From: Tetrapyrgos nigripes
Taxonomy: Eukaryota; Basidiomycota; Agaricomycetes; Agaricales; Campanellaceae
DNA length: 64,000 bases
Direction of reading: 5' to 3'
Assembly: GCA_013368315.1 (NCBI GenBank)
Contig: JAACJM010000003.1
Coordinates: forward strand, 1,054,001-1,118,000
Below, in pieces: positions 1-11,429 of the stretch. Numbering within the stretch: the first letter of the stretch is position 1; every line of letters begins with the position of its first letter. The notes under the pieces were generated by a model. It did not search any database. It was not told the DNA's origin and was given only the letters and a program-made list of their open reading frames with translations. Both the position numbers and the translations under genes were made by a program.

Positions 1-2364
1 GCCTCCATCCGCTCACGTTCCTCCTTCTCACGCCGCTCCTTCTCAATGCGTTCCTTCTCAATGCTCTCCTTCTCTAATCTCTCCCTCTCCAGTCTCTCCC
101 TCTCCAGTCTCTCCCTCTCCAGTCTCTCCCTTTCCAATCTCTCCCTCTCCAACCTCTCTTTTTCCAGCCTCTCCTGCTTTAATCTCTCCTTCTCGCGCTC
201 TTTCTCAAGCCTTTCTTTCTCTGTCCTTTCCTTTATCAGCCGTTCTTGCTCTTCTGCTTCTTTCCTTCTGGCCTCCTCCTTTTGCTTCCGATTCGTTTCT
301 TCTTCCTGCCTCTGAGCCTCCTCCTCTGCAGCCTTTCTCTTCTTCTCTTCTTTTCTTCTAGCCTCCAGCATACTCCAATGTGCAGACTCGGATCGAGGAC
401 CATACACTGGCTCTAAATCTTCTTCCTCGAAATCATCTAGGTCGTCAAATCCAGGATCGTAGTTCCTATGATTATGGTATCCAGGTGCACGTGGTGGCTG
501 GCCCCCTCTCAAATCTGAATTGGAGTATCGAGGTCCAAGAGGTTGAGTCCATGATCGCCACGCTTGATCATAAGAAGCACGTTGAGCGTCTGGACCTGGA
601 CCAGCCCATCCTTGGCCTCGATATGAAGACTGACCATGAGACGGGTGATAGTAACGGGAATTGAGGTCTTCCTCGCCATCGGGGGGTGCTCTTGGTATGT
701 ACATAGGAGTGGATTGCATGGGGTAGTGACCTGGCGGGGATGATGGAGTAGCGGTAAAGTAGCGGTCTGGATCACGAGCAGAGTCTGCGTTATATGGTGT
801 AGGAGGGCCGTATGGTGGATAGTAATTCGCAGGTTCTGTTGCGAAAGCCATGGTGTTCGATATACCGTATGTACTGATAGTTATCGGGGACGCTTGTCTA
901 GCACTTTGCAGCGTTGATTCAGATTTAAAATGGAGTAAACGGTAACAGAGAGATAAGGACTCACTTGTCGAATTGAGGAGGCATTCCCATTCCATAAGAG
1001 TCTGGTGGCCGAGACGCGGAAATGAGGCTGGGACCGCCAGCCAAGGTGGGCATACTGGGTCGTCTATCAACTCCACGAGTAGTCTCCTGCATGAATGAAG
1101 GCTTGCGATACATCGGCTTCGTACCCATAGGCGGTGTAGGAGGGCGACGGGATTGAGAAGGAGAAGAAGAAACGCTGCCAGGACCTGGCGAGTGATTGGA
1201 GTATTCGTATGGAGTGTGGGTCTGTTCAAAGCTTCCGGATCCAACACGGTCCCTGCTCTTCTCTCTAGCAGCTTCTAAACGACTCCATTGTTGATCCACT
1301 TCATGTAAAGCCCGCTTCTCTTGTTCAGCCTTCCCGACTATGCTGGGGTCTGTTTCCGGGATTGGGATAGTAGCAGGCGAGGGACGAAACGAAGTCGATC
1401 CAGTAGATCGCACGCTAGCCGTGCTACCACGTCGTTGAGGGACATGATGTGAAGATGGCTCTTCAGACCTGGACGAGGTACTGGTACGTCGGTGGAGGTT
1501 GGACTGTGACGGCGAATCTTCAGATTTGGGAGGTATCCAATACTGGGCTGCAGGGCTCGGAGAAGAGTTTTGAAGGTGCAATTCGACACTGGAACGATTA
1601 GAGCGGTCAAACGACCTGCCTGACGGCGGTATATCGCGCTCAGGGGACGGCTTTGGGAGAGCAGTGAGAGGACTTCGATCAGGGATGGGACGGGAGTAAC
1701 GCTCGCCTGACCTGGTGGGAGGTGACTCCGAGGAGAGTCTAGAGGTGTCTTGCTCCTTCTGCTTTCCAGCTCTGACGCTTGGTCTCCTTGGAAGTGGTCG
1801 TAGTAAAGACTCCCCGTCCGAGCCGGAATCGTCCGCAGGATGGTCGTCTACGGTAGGACGTCGAGCAACATTGGAAGATGGGGGAGATTGGGCAGTATGG
1901 TCATCATTGGGAGGGACGGGAGATGATTGCTGAGACTCAGAAACGGCATTCGCGTCAGACGCGTCTACAGTCTGAAGTCCAGGAGGTGTAGAACCTTTTC
2001 CACTCTTTATCATGTCCAAAATAGCCTGCTGTTCCTTCTCAATACTCTCCTTCCAAGCTGGATTCAGGTCTGCACCCAATGCCCACCGCCTCTCCTGACG
2101 TTCTCGCTCCAGCTCTTCTCTGTAAGTATCATCCGCCAATTTCCGGATATTGTCCATCGTCTTATTGAAGTCGGCATGGAGACTTTCTCTCTGTGCGGGA
2201 GCCTTCCTGAGACGGTCCTCAAGTAAATCCTTAGCATCTTGAACCATTCCTTTGAGGTTCTCCTCGATTCTCTTCTTGAGATCTGCTTTCCATTTGGCGT
2301 CGGGTTCGAAGCGATCGTCTGGTCGTGGTTTAGAAGATGAGGCAGCCGAGGCCGATGAAGCCAT
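1..2364 (-). CDS. Coiled-coil protein with charged ER/K-type helix, 3' end cut by window edge
   Basis: Two exons are visible: 2364-965, and 873-1, which runs open to the left edge, so the C-terminus is missing. They are joined by a 91-nt GT-AG intron (964-874). The ATG at 2364 begins a Ser/Ala tail followed by a predicted amphipathic helix of about 100 residues rich in Lys, Glu and Arg. Then comes a long Ser/Pro-rich disordered stretch, and in exon 2 a Tyr/Pro-rich stretch. The visible end is a long run of EAxRKE and RLERE repeats lasting over 100 residues, the pattern of a single alpha-helix or coiled coil. I recognise no catalytic domain. The missing C-terminus may carry the informative domain. 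I infer a structural or scaffold role only. Confidence 0.75.
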
Positions 2365-3433
2365 CGACCAGGAGGTGAAATGAAGAATCTTGAGCTGAGC
2401 GTCAAGCCCAGCTTACGGGAATCCTGCAGGAATCCGATATTGCGACGACTCGTGCACGCGCTTGTCCACGTGTGTAGTTTCTCTTCTTTCTGTCTACGTC
2501 ACTTGCAGCATGTTCTGGCTGCCTTCCACGGCCTTGTCGAGCCCCCAAATATCTGCATTGTCTAGGAAAACACCTTGAGCAATACCCCATTCCGTGTCCA
2601 AGTACTTGTGTCCCTCTAGTTGCCCTCATGGCATCAAGTTCTGATGGTGACTCTTCAAGGAATACAAATGTCTGTTCTCACTGGCTCTTCTATCTAGACG
2701 CGTGTTTGGCCCCCGAGGCGAGATTGTGAGTGGATGTATTCTGCCTCGCGTTTGACTGGCAGCTCACGACGATCTAGGGATCCGCCGCTATGTACCTTGA
2801 CCGTTTACGCCAAGGCGCCGAAAGAACTGAATTTGGCTACCAGTAAGATTCCAAGCGCTATTTCGCTGCGGGATTATGTTACTGTACGGGACAAAGCTTT
2901 GACCAATAAAGTCTTAGTTTGTATTCCTCTCACAAACGCCGTCTCGGTAAAAGTCTTGCTCATTCCTTACCATCGTGCTCAGCCGCTTTCTCATCGTTGT
3001 CTTGAAGATGCTGGTGCCACGACATATCGCTCTCTGGATTTTCTGGAAAGATTTGTTCCTCGAAATATCTAAACCCACACCAGTAATCGCTCTCTACATT
3101 GTCCGTCTCCGTCACCCATATATACCCCTCGCAATACATTCAGATCTGATATACCGCAGTTTACACCTTTATGAACGATGGAGGCAGTGGCAACTTTGTT
3201 TGATCATGAGGAACTGTATACGAGTCACTTGCCTTTACAGGAACCGAGCGTGCAATGAGCGGCGTGCTCTTATTAAACCACATCATGATCCTAAGCCGAC
3301 CATGATCCCAATCTCTAAAATTTGATACAGGAGAAAGGCTATAAAGAACGACGGGAATGATTTTTGACTGTCCCTCGCTGACTCTCTTAGTGACTCTCTA
3401 AAAACAGCAGCAAATCACTGATCAGCCACAAGC
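2365..3433. other. Intergenic interval with one possible small exon
   Basis: About 1.07 kb between two divergent genes. No gene model is well supported. On the minus strand, 3139-2960 is an open frame of 59 codons that reads like protein: aromatic and acidic, with Trp, Cys and His. A GTAAGG donor-like sequence lies inside its last codons. It could be an exon of a gene I cannot assemble. Confidence 0.3.
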
Positions 3434-4740
3434 ATGGCTCCCTTCAATCAAGCGATTAGCAACTTTGCATATAATCGCACGGAAGGACTGGACGTGGATG
3501 TGTACAGTGGTGAAGTTGATAAAGAATGGATCGTAGGATCGTGAGTCCTAAGTCGCGTTTTGGTCAACTGACGTTCCTCAATCCGCTTTTGTTCGCTAGA
3601 GTACCGCATGGAGGTGATGCCCGCCAGCGTTTGCAAGACTTGACAAGTATCTCAAGTTTCCATAGGTTACGTCCTCGCAATGATGCTGCAAATCTGTACT
3701 CAGCGACAGGCAAAACTAGAATCGAGATTAAAAACGACTCACCACCCAGACCTCATCCACGTCACTGCTCATTTCTTTGGACCGAGCAGAGTCGCGTCAT
3801 TTGAAGTTCATATCAAGACCTTGAAAACGCGAAGGATGATGACCAACTTGCAGGCTGACTTCGTACAGGTGGGTACTCTATAGGTCAGCTGTGTCGCAAA
3901 CTGATTCTTCATTTATCACCTTCGCGCAATTATTAGGATCATAAAACCATCATTAGTGCTCACGTTATTTATGGCACTTTGGCATACCCAATAAAGCCAT
4001 CAAGGAAAAGAATACCCATTCACCGTCATCCTGCCACCGCTGCGGATGACCAATGCCATCCAGCTATCAGGTTTGGGCAGAGTGTCTGGATGAAACCAGA
4101 TCATCACGACCAACCTCACCCCGAGGCGAGTGATGCTGGAAACAGCTCGGAACCACAATTAGGTTCGCAGCGTCATCGACCATCTTCGGGGAGCCACGAA
4201 GAGGAGGAGACGGCCATGTGGTGTGGATTTCCGCGACATCAAGACCAACAAAATCAGGACAGTCTTGGGAATATTATCACACCCCCAGCCTTGCTCTTTT
4301 TTGCGGATATGAACCAGAGAATGGACTGGGTTACAAGGTCTGTGGTCTAGACTAGGTCACGCAGAGTCAAGTCAGGATTTGTACTCACCAGAATGGCTTC
4401 GAATTTCAGATGGTACCCCACAATAATCCTGTCTGTCGATTTTAGATGTCGCATACCATCCAAAAGTACCAAGGGCGACCGTCCCAACTTCTTTGACGCC
4501 TTCTCCAAGCACCTCATAGGAATCTACACAAAATATCAATATGCACCCGTGAACGCTCCGTGGGGAAAGCACGACATCCACACGGAATTATGGACGGCAC
4601 CGTCAATGGAAAGCATGGAAGGAGAGTCTGATGACTGGAGGGATAAGCAAGTCTGCCTTGCGGTAGCGAGACAGATGGCAATGACTGTGCCAATGTCGAC
4701 GAATCTGGCGAATAAGGGAAGAGGACGAGCTATGTTGTGA
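3434..4740 (+). CDS. Acyl-CoA thioesterase-like protein (double hot-dog fold)
   Basis: Five exons: 3434-3540, 3600-3613, 3666-3868, 3937-4337 and 4392-4740. Together they give 357 aa with consistent phases. The motif VPHGGYVLAMM (residues about 37-47) and a later segment FFADMNQ...WYPTIILSVDF match the thioesterase-like superfamily (4HBT_3/TesB type), in which two hot-dog domains hydrolyse acyl-CoA thioesters. The two domains are joined by a long polar linker rich in His, Gln and Ser, which is unusual. Exon 2 is only 14 nt, yet it is needed to read through VPHGG. The substrate cannot be inferred, and other members of this superfamily are not enzymes of known function. There is no obvious targeting signal. 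Confidence 0.8.
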
Positions 4741-5477
4741 AGGTACACAGAGACAGTAGGCATGGACCACAACTATATATTCAGCAATACGTAGATACAT
4801 TGTCTGTAGCATAGATCCTACATTATTGGTAAATTAGTCAGTCAAAGTTGAGAAGTGGAAAGAAAGAAAAACGAAAAAAAAAAAAAAAAAACGAAACGTG
4901 TCGTAAGCCTCAGCCTCGCCTTTAAGTCTCCATCCACGCCCGGCTGCTTCGTACACTCCTTGTAACATCTAGAAGAGTACGAGGAAGTGCATAAAACGCC
5001 CATCATGTAGCAGGATCGCGTCGTACGAGTACAACTGACGACGGGGCGTGTGCTTTTACCAGGATTATCGTCGTCGGCTCAACGTGTTCGCAGAGTGAAG
5101 GAGGGGTTTGTCAAAAGATAGTGAGACTCACAAGTATATTACTCATAGATAGTACAGCCCAAAAAGTACGCGAACATGTAGGAAAGCTCCAGGTGATCCT
5201 GCGTCCTTGCCCTCGACCAGTGGGAGAACATCAGCAAAGATTGTTTTTGAGAATCCTTGGCAAAATCCTTCTTCGACGTTTGTCTGGACTATCCATCCTT
5301 GAAGAGCACGCTGACGCGAGGAGGAAGGATAGCAATTTGACGTCGGGTTTAGGTTTGAGTTGTGCAACGAAATTTTTGCCAGCTTTAAGGTGTCCGGCAA
5401 TTGCCGTCTGAGTCAGCCTCCTCCCGACACGGTCCTGTTTTCTTCAAAAAATTGCGCGACACGCTGGCCAACTAGTC
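4741..5477. other. Intergenic interval
   Basis: 737 bp between two plus-strand genes. It contains a run of about 18 A near 4873-4891. I see no gene or structured element. Confidence 0.5.
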
Positions 5478-6875
5478 ATGGCTACGACGCCCGCCGCAGT
5501 GGCCAGCGTCAAATCTGCTGTTTCAAGCGTCTCTCCATCCTCCTCTCCCTTTGCTGAACTCCTTCGTCGCTCTCGTTTTGCTTCTTTCGATCCCCAAATC
5601 CGCCAAACGTATTACTCTCCACCTGCATACGCGCACCGCGGAAATTGGGGTCTCAAACGTCCTCTTGCTCTTCGCAGGCGGAATGCTTTCATAACCATGC
5701 CCAAACCCTTCGATGACCGTGCCCAATATGCAGAATGGGATAATGCTGAGAATGAAGTACGGTTTATACGGAGATTCGAGGAGATGGAGGTCAGGCCTAT
5801 CATCCGGAGACAAACACCTTGGCACCGATATTTAGGAACCAAGAACAGTAATGGGTGGTTGCTGGACTCGGAATTCTGTGAACGCCATGAAGGACCCGAG
5901 GCGGAGGAACAGGCCAACGTAGCAGTGAAACAGGCTGCGGAAGAGGCGAAGGAAAAAACGTCCGAGCATATCAACACTCATACGACGCCGGACTTGCGGG
6001 CCTACGGGCAGAGTGGAGAGGGAAACTACGGACACCGAGGTTCCGCGATACAAGCCAACCAAGTCGCCCTTTCACCCAACCTCAATGCCATGTCTCCAAG
6101 GCAGTTTCAGCGATACCTTAAAAGGCTTCGCGAGCTGAGGCCCAAATTTAAAGAGTTTCTCCAACGTAATCCGGAGTGGGCGAACAAAACGACTTTCCAG
6201 CTCTCCCAAGGCTCTGTCGAAACACACTTCCGTCGTTTCCTCGAGGAGAACACGGCCGAGTCATTCGCAGACGTCACATCCGGTGATATCGAGCAGCGAC
6301 CCCATCCTGTCGGCGGACTTTTATACACTCATCCCAGCGCTTTACATTCTCAGCTTTTCTCGAGGCCTCAGCCTGGTATTGTTCTAGGTGAAACCTCGAA
6401 GAGGGACAACTTCGGCACCCGGTCTGACCTATCATACGTTGCTAGCTTCGCTGGCATGGCTCCTGTCATTCGCCCGGAAGATTGGCACGGCAAAAGACCC
6501 TTGCTGAACCACGGGACGGAGGAGGGTATCAAACGCGAAAACCTCGTCAATAGTGTTGCGACCATGCGTCTCAAACCCCACTCTGTCTACGTGGTGCAAC
6601 CTCCTCGTTCAGTTGGAACGATTGTACGAGGCTTGATGGGAACGAAAATTGAGTCGGAGGCAGTAGTGGACACAGGGCGGGCAGGCTTCGACCAGACTAA
6701 TCCTTACCGTCCCGGAACGATGGAGTACTCTGGTATGAAGGGACCGACGGCGAAAGGATTCGTAGAAGCAGATCCAGTGCCCACCTTTAAGCAAAGGTTC
6801 CACATTCACGAGGGCAAAAGTGGCCGGAAGAACTCCAAACATGTTATCGACTCACTTCAAAACCTATTTCTATAA
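5478..6875 (+). CDS. MRP51: Mitochondrial small-subunit ribosomal protein Mrp51 (bS1m-like)
   Basis: Single uninterrupted exon of 465 aa from the first ATG of the open frame. The N-terminal part reads FAELLRRSRFASFDPQI and then has NWGLKRPLALRRRNAFI, followed by a run of acidic and aromatic residues. This is the pattern of the fungal Mit_ribos_Mrp51 family, components of the mitochondrial small ribosomal subunit. The N-terminus is rich in Ser, Ala and Arg with few acidic residues, as expected for a mitochondrial targeting sequence. Length fits basidiomycete members. The absence of introns contrasts with nearly all its neighbours. Confidence 0.85.
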   Translation: MATTPAAVASVKSAVSSVSPSSSPFAELLRRSRFASFDPQIRQTYYSPPAYAHRGNWGLKRPLALRRRNAFITMPKPFDDRAQYAEWDNAENEVRFIRRFEEMEVRPIIRRQTPWHRYLGTKNSNGWLLDSEFCERHEGPEAEEQANVAVKQAAEEAKEKTSEHINTHTTPDLRAYGQSGEGNYGHRGSAIQANQVALSPNLNAMSPRQFQRYLKRLRELRPKFKEFLQRNPEWANKTTFQLSQGSVETHFRRFLEENTAESFADVTSGDIEQRPHPVGGLLYTHPSALHSQLFSRPQPGIVLGETSKRDNFGTRSDLSYVASFAGMAPVIRPEDWHGKRPLLNHGTEEGIKRENLVNSVATMRLKPHSVYVVQPPRSVGTIVRGLMGTKIESEAVVDTGRAGFDQTNPYRPGTMEYSGMKGPTAKGFVEADPVPTFKQRFHIHEGKSGRKNSKHVIDSLQNLFL

Positions 6876-6994
6876 GCTCTCAGTATTGTACTTGCTCCCA
6901 ATAATAGATTGTTTAGGCATTAATTGCATGGCATACCAGGCTTAATACTGAGGATTTTCACCCCACTAAGGGGGTTGCATCAATTACAATGAAG

Positions 6995-7389
6995 TCACTT
7001 GGAACGGACAGTAACCAGTGCCTTCAACGTTTTAACTACATCCTTATCATTTTCCAAAAGGGCTTTTTCAGCCTCTGCCCTTGTTATCTCGAATTCGTGA
7101 GCCTGTCAGAATAAAGGTGACTGAAACTTTAAGTACATCAATAGCACGCACAACCAAATCGATATCGTCCTTCTTCAGTGACGCAGCGTCTTTTGAAGGA
7201 ATTTGCTTGGCTGGTGGTTTGTCAATAAGACTAAGGTATGCTGCGTCCAATTTCCCTTTGGAGTAGGAGAAACCGTCGTTGAACTGGGCACATTGAAATT
7301 GGAATGAGTTGGTTGCACAACGCAGAAAACGACTAGGCACGCACGTTCATGATGACCTCTGGCTCGGGCCTGCCATTACTGAATGCCAT
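6995..7389 (-). CDS. HYPK-like protein, NatA N-acetyltransferase partner (UBA-like domain)
   Basis: Three exons: 7389-7345, 7283-7152 and 7102-6995, all phase 0, giving 94 aa. The C-terminal half contains LKKDDIDLV followed by AHEFEITRAEAEKALLEN and ends DVVKTLKALVTVRSK. This is the UBA-like HYPK_UBA signature, seen in Huntingtin-interacting protein K and its fungal homologues. HYPK binds the NatA catalytic/auxiliary complex on the ribosome and modulates N-terminal acetylation. A longer frame starting at 7340 only reads through intron 1. The first exon is short, MAFSNGRPEPEVIMN, and sits about 120 bp from the divergent gene to its right. Confidence 0.8.
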
Positions 7390-7507
7390 TTCAGAGTCAA
7401 CGGAAAAGGAGAAGCGTAGTGGTAAGATGAGGAATTGGAACGCCCGCACGTGTCAACATTGGCTCTTTATAAACCACCACCAGTAATCCATTTCTCCACT
7501 GGCCAAG

Positions 7508-8231
7508 ATGCCGCCCAGCTGCTTGTCCAAAGCTCCGATTCGTTCGTTAGTATCCTCTCTTTAAGCCGTGGACGCGTCTCTTCAGCTACCTACGCGTCAG
7601 TGCTGATGTCCCCTTTACATTCAGGCTGTCTTGTTTAGCATGCGGACAGTTCTTCAAGGAAGACGAAGGACACCTTTTGCAGCAACATCTTACTGCGCAC
7701 GATAGTGATCGCATCCTATTTCTGCGATGCTTCCACACTGTCACTCAGATCAAGCGGAGTAAAGAAGGTTTTCCCTGTCCTGTAGGACACCCCGGAGGAT
7801 GTGGATTTATTGGGACTGTCTCAGCACTGTTGGAGCATCTGACGTATCGAGCGGATCAGAAATATCTGGTATGTTATCTCTTCCTGTACCTCTCTTTCAC
7901 TGCGATCGACGAGTCTGTTTAGGCCTTTTTCTTCAATGGACCGAGACCAAGCACCGTGTCTCACGGCAATCCTTCTGAGCATGCCGTGACTAGTCCAGCG
8001 TCTTGCACGTCTCATGACACAGTATCTGCGCCTCCTCTTTCTCGGGAAAGAAAGGCCAGCCTAGGACGCAAACTCGATTTCTACGAGCCCAAGTATCCAA
8101 TGATTGGTTATCCCCTTTCACGCGACATCAACGAGATGGCAGCTTCGATTAAGATGAAACTCAACGGGTATTCTCAAGCTTCTACTACTCAAGTTAACTA
8201 CCGTCAAGACTCAAGAGTGGCCCAACTATGA
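7508..8231 (+). CDS. Small C2H2-type zinc-finger protein, 3' end uncertain
   Basis: Exons 7508-7545, 7625-7868 and 7923-8231 give about 197 aa. Exon 2 carries CLACGQFFKEDEGHLLQQH, a Cys2-His2-like finger (C-x2-C-x11-H-x4-H). A second Cys/His cluster follows: CPVGHPGGC and then LLEHL. The first exon is joined through a GTTAGT donor and the second through GTATGT. The rest is polar with no recognised domain. After 8231 the protein-like signal continues in other frames but is broken by frame changes and stops, so the annotated stop may reflect decay or a splice I cannot see. Function: probably nucleic-acid binding; the target is unknown. Confidence 0.55.
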
Positions 8232-8760
8232 TCCGAGCGATTTTGCGCAATCTCAGTTTGCCCTCAGTCATCATTACGTCAACCCTATTCTTACCCATTC
8301 TCCTCAATCCCAAATACGCATTCATTCACGTAGTCACCGTCCAGATTCCTCGACAGCGAACTTCGAAGGGTGTAGAGACGACGAAAGTCCTCCGTCTGCT
8401 GCCTCCAAAGGGCCTTCCAGATCCACGCACCCCCGTTCTCAATACCTTATCAGCAAACAGTTGTACCTATCACTAATGTCGCCCCGGATTGGGTGTCTCC
8501 CGAGCATAGACCGAGCCAGTGACCTCATTTGGACGAAAACTCCCGGGGTCCCAAGAAACGCCGTTTGTCTGCACCCGTTCCTCTGCTCTGATCTTCCATG
8601 GTTGATGTCCCTTTTCATTCCATTGAACCTATTCCATCATTTCCTCAGTAATCCGTCTCTGTCCGCATCCTACCATGCTCATGATTGTTCGTGGCCGCAC
8701 TGTTCCTTTCCCAGTTCCGCTGACGGCAAAATGCGGTTAGTCTGAGTTTGTGTTTGTGTG
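8232..8760 (+). pseudogene. Possible decayed 3' continuation of the zinc-finger gene
   Basis: Downstream of the stop at 8229-8231 a shifted frame reads Ser/His/Pro-rich sequence in the style of the upstream protein. Another frame then reads APDWVSPEHRPSQ, a stop, and a basic GPKKRRLS motif resembling a nuclear localisation signal. Two more stops follow. No splice sites join these pieces cleanly. Alternatives are an undetected intron or assembly indels. Confidence 0.3.
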
Positions 8761-9488
8761 AAGCTGTTTTTACGACTTCAGCCTTTTCTTATGTCTTGTT
8801 CGGATACTGCTTTGCATATTCTGATTGTCTGGAGACACATTGATCACTGAATGGGGCCCTGAATACTTCCATCTTTTTTTATGTCCTTCCTGCACCCGTT
8901 AGTCCTCCATGTTGTACATTACCGCATACACACTCTGTTTTCTCAGCCCGGTGCCTGATTGTCGAGAACAATTGACTTTGCGTACATGTCTGCCTTGTTC
9001 CTTGAAGTTCGGTGATATGAAGAGTGGTCTAGGCCGCGGTGTCATCATTTGGCCATCATAAGTACTGCCCTTCAATTACTGGACATCTAGAGGCTTCGAA
9101 TCTTGCTTATGCATAGGATTTCCTGCCAGAAGGTGTAAGAATCCGAGGAATGCCTAGCCACTCGGTTTTGGAGGCTCCAACTGTTTGCATAGCTTGACTT
9201 TCTGTCAGCGTTACCTGGCGAAGGCCCAGGTTTCCATGAAAGGTTAAGCACAACTTCACGCCAGTGATGGAAACAAAGTTTGCTAATGATTATTGCAATC
9301 TGAAGGCCTCAATGGTGACTGCTGCCAGCTCAGGCTGCAGATCAAAGAACCTTTGGGCTCTAGTCTTCGAGTTCAATCAAACCAAATCAGTATAAAACTA
9401 CAACATCATAGTACAAAAAAAAAAAACCTCCACATAATAAGGTATGATAACAGAAAGCAATACAAAAGGTCGTAAAAAGGCATAAGCA
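8761..9488. other. Intergenic interval
   Basis: No coding or RNA feature that I can support. It contains T-rich tracts and ends in a short A-run near 9414-9426. Confidence 0.5.
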
Positions 9489-11429
9489 TCACAGTTCACG
9501 CTCAAATCTCCAGTCATCGTCATCTTTTTCCGCGTCAAACTGTGTTCTGCGTTGAGCTTCTGTTTGTGAGCTGAGTATCCCTGACGCAAAGTTTACTGAA
9601 CCAGAAGTTGCCGGCTTATGGGTCGAGGCGCTAAAGGTGGAGTCATCCTGAGAGGTAGTACCTCCTTTGACGGTTTGGGTGGCCATGCTGTAATCGTCGG
9701 CAAAAGTCGTCTTTTGTAGCTCAACATTAACGGCCAGAGGGCCTCCCCCCATAGTGGTTATGGCACTGTCAGCCTGACGACGTCCACCAGCAAACCGAGC
9801 ATGCGAAACAGTGTGACCGGTGTCGCCAGTTGACCGTCGTGAGGTGGGTTTGCCTCTGATTTCTTTGACGGCTCTGATAAATGACTAGCGTAAGAGATGA
9901 AGTCAGAACGAAAGCATGAAAGCTAGTAACCATACACATGAGGAAATGACTTACGGGATCTCCGAAAGCTAGGATGGCATATAGGAGAGTGCGGAGACCA
10001 TATAAGATGAGGTCTACAACCAATTTTGGTTAGCTTATTGGGGTATGAGTTACCAGGGGACTCACCGACTACCAAAAGCCGGAAATCCTACGAACGAATC
10101 GGGGAATTGAGCAACATAGGCAAGTTCACAAGGAAAGGATACCCTACCAGATCATTAGTAAGCGGGACAACGACTGAGTAGATATCCAATGCAATGGTTG
10201 GAGAGTTTATGAGAAGAGAAGCAATCGGATAGAGAGCTGGGAGAATGTTTTGCGCATCAGCCAACCGAACATACAATACCAGCAGAGAACATACCAATCC
10301 GGATGATGACACCTCGGTATTTCCTGGAGACATCATCAGCAGCTGTCTGAGTGCTTGAAGTACCAGACCAGAAACTGGTTGTCCTGGTCGCACTAGTGCC
10401 GCTTCTCGTCGTACCGGCACCACTACTGGAAGCAAGACTGTGAGTATGACCCGGTGTTGAGGCTTTTTGCAGGTAACGAGTGTTCAACTGTGGATGGTCC
10501 AAATTCAGTCAGTTACGTATGCATGGACATTGCATTCAGGACACAACATGCCTGGAAGCTAAACATCCAGAAAAGAACAACCGACGAACAAACGATCTCG
10601 ATGAAAGCAGCAAACGCCATCCAGAAAGACTGGGTGCCGATGAGCCAGTGTAATCGCAGCTTGTCATCTGGGTTCTTGTACCAACACACCCCACTTGCTT
10701 CATGAAAGCTGTCAGATAAAATATTAGAAGGACAGTGGAAAAACCGCAGAAAACAGTACGAACCCAAATTGATGAAGACCGTATGGTGGGACATTCAGCA
10801 CAATACCCAAAATTGTGGTGCCAATAATATAGTATTTTTCCATCATTTTACCACTGAGCCGATGGACTAGAACAAGCCTGAGGGAGTATGGGTTGAGTCT
10901 AGGAAGCTATGTCAACATCGAATGGAACGTACTCGAGATTTATGGCGATGCATGTGGTGAAGAAGATGGCAAATGTAAGAGTAAACTGGGGCAGGGAAGG
11001 ACGAGATCAGATAGAGTGGCGGGGAAAATGTTGCTGGCATACGTTTACTGCAAAAGCGCCGAAAGTGCATAATGAACCAGGACCGGTCTGTGCGGCGGTG
11101 ACTGCAAATGAAATTCCATACAATATGCTGCGGGGAATGAGAACGAGAAATTTCGAGTCACAAAGCTGCGGCCTACTTGAAGACAAGGGAATACACGAGT
11201 AGACGAAAGCTAACGCGGTCCAGGTGTTTTCGTCCTTTGCGATTGAGGGCGGTGATTCCATAGAAAACCAGCACCAGGAAACAGAGGCATGTTCCTGGTA
11301 TTGTCGAATATAGACCGAGATTCCCGCTACAGGTCAAGGCATCGTCAGAGGACAAAGTATACAGAAAGATAAGACACACGCGAAGTTGAAGTCTGCAGTA
11401 GTGGGGGTCCGACGAGTGAGGGGATTCAT
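9489..11429 (-). CDS. Seven-transmembrane receptor, fungal cAMP-receptor-like/Git3-like GPCR
   Basis: Eleven exons: 11429-11380, 11326-11177, 11127-11043, 10985-10933, 10877-10764, 10708-10552, 10487-10295, 10236-10148, 10087-10066, 10013-9955 and 9884-9489. All phases agree and give 455 aa. Seven hydrophobic segments are visible in order, including FRLLVYSLVFNILYGISF (TM2), FTLTFAIFFTTCIAINLEL (TM3) and LILYGLRTLLYAILAF (TM7). The loop before TM5, GVCWYKNPDDKLRLHW, has the Cys-Trp pattern of Dictyostelium cAMP-receptor-like GPCRs. A long Ser/Thr-rich loop (exon 7) lies between TM5 and TM6, and an acidic cytoplasmic tail follows. Probable plasma-membrane sensor coupled to a G protein; ligand unknown. 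Intron 6 (10551-10488) uses a GC donor, and exon 9 is only 22 nt. Confidence 0.85.
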
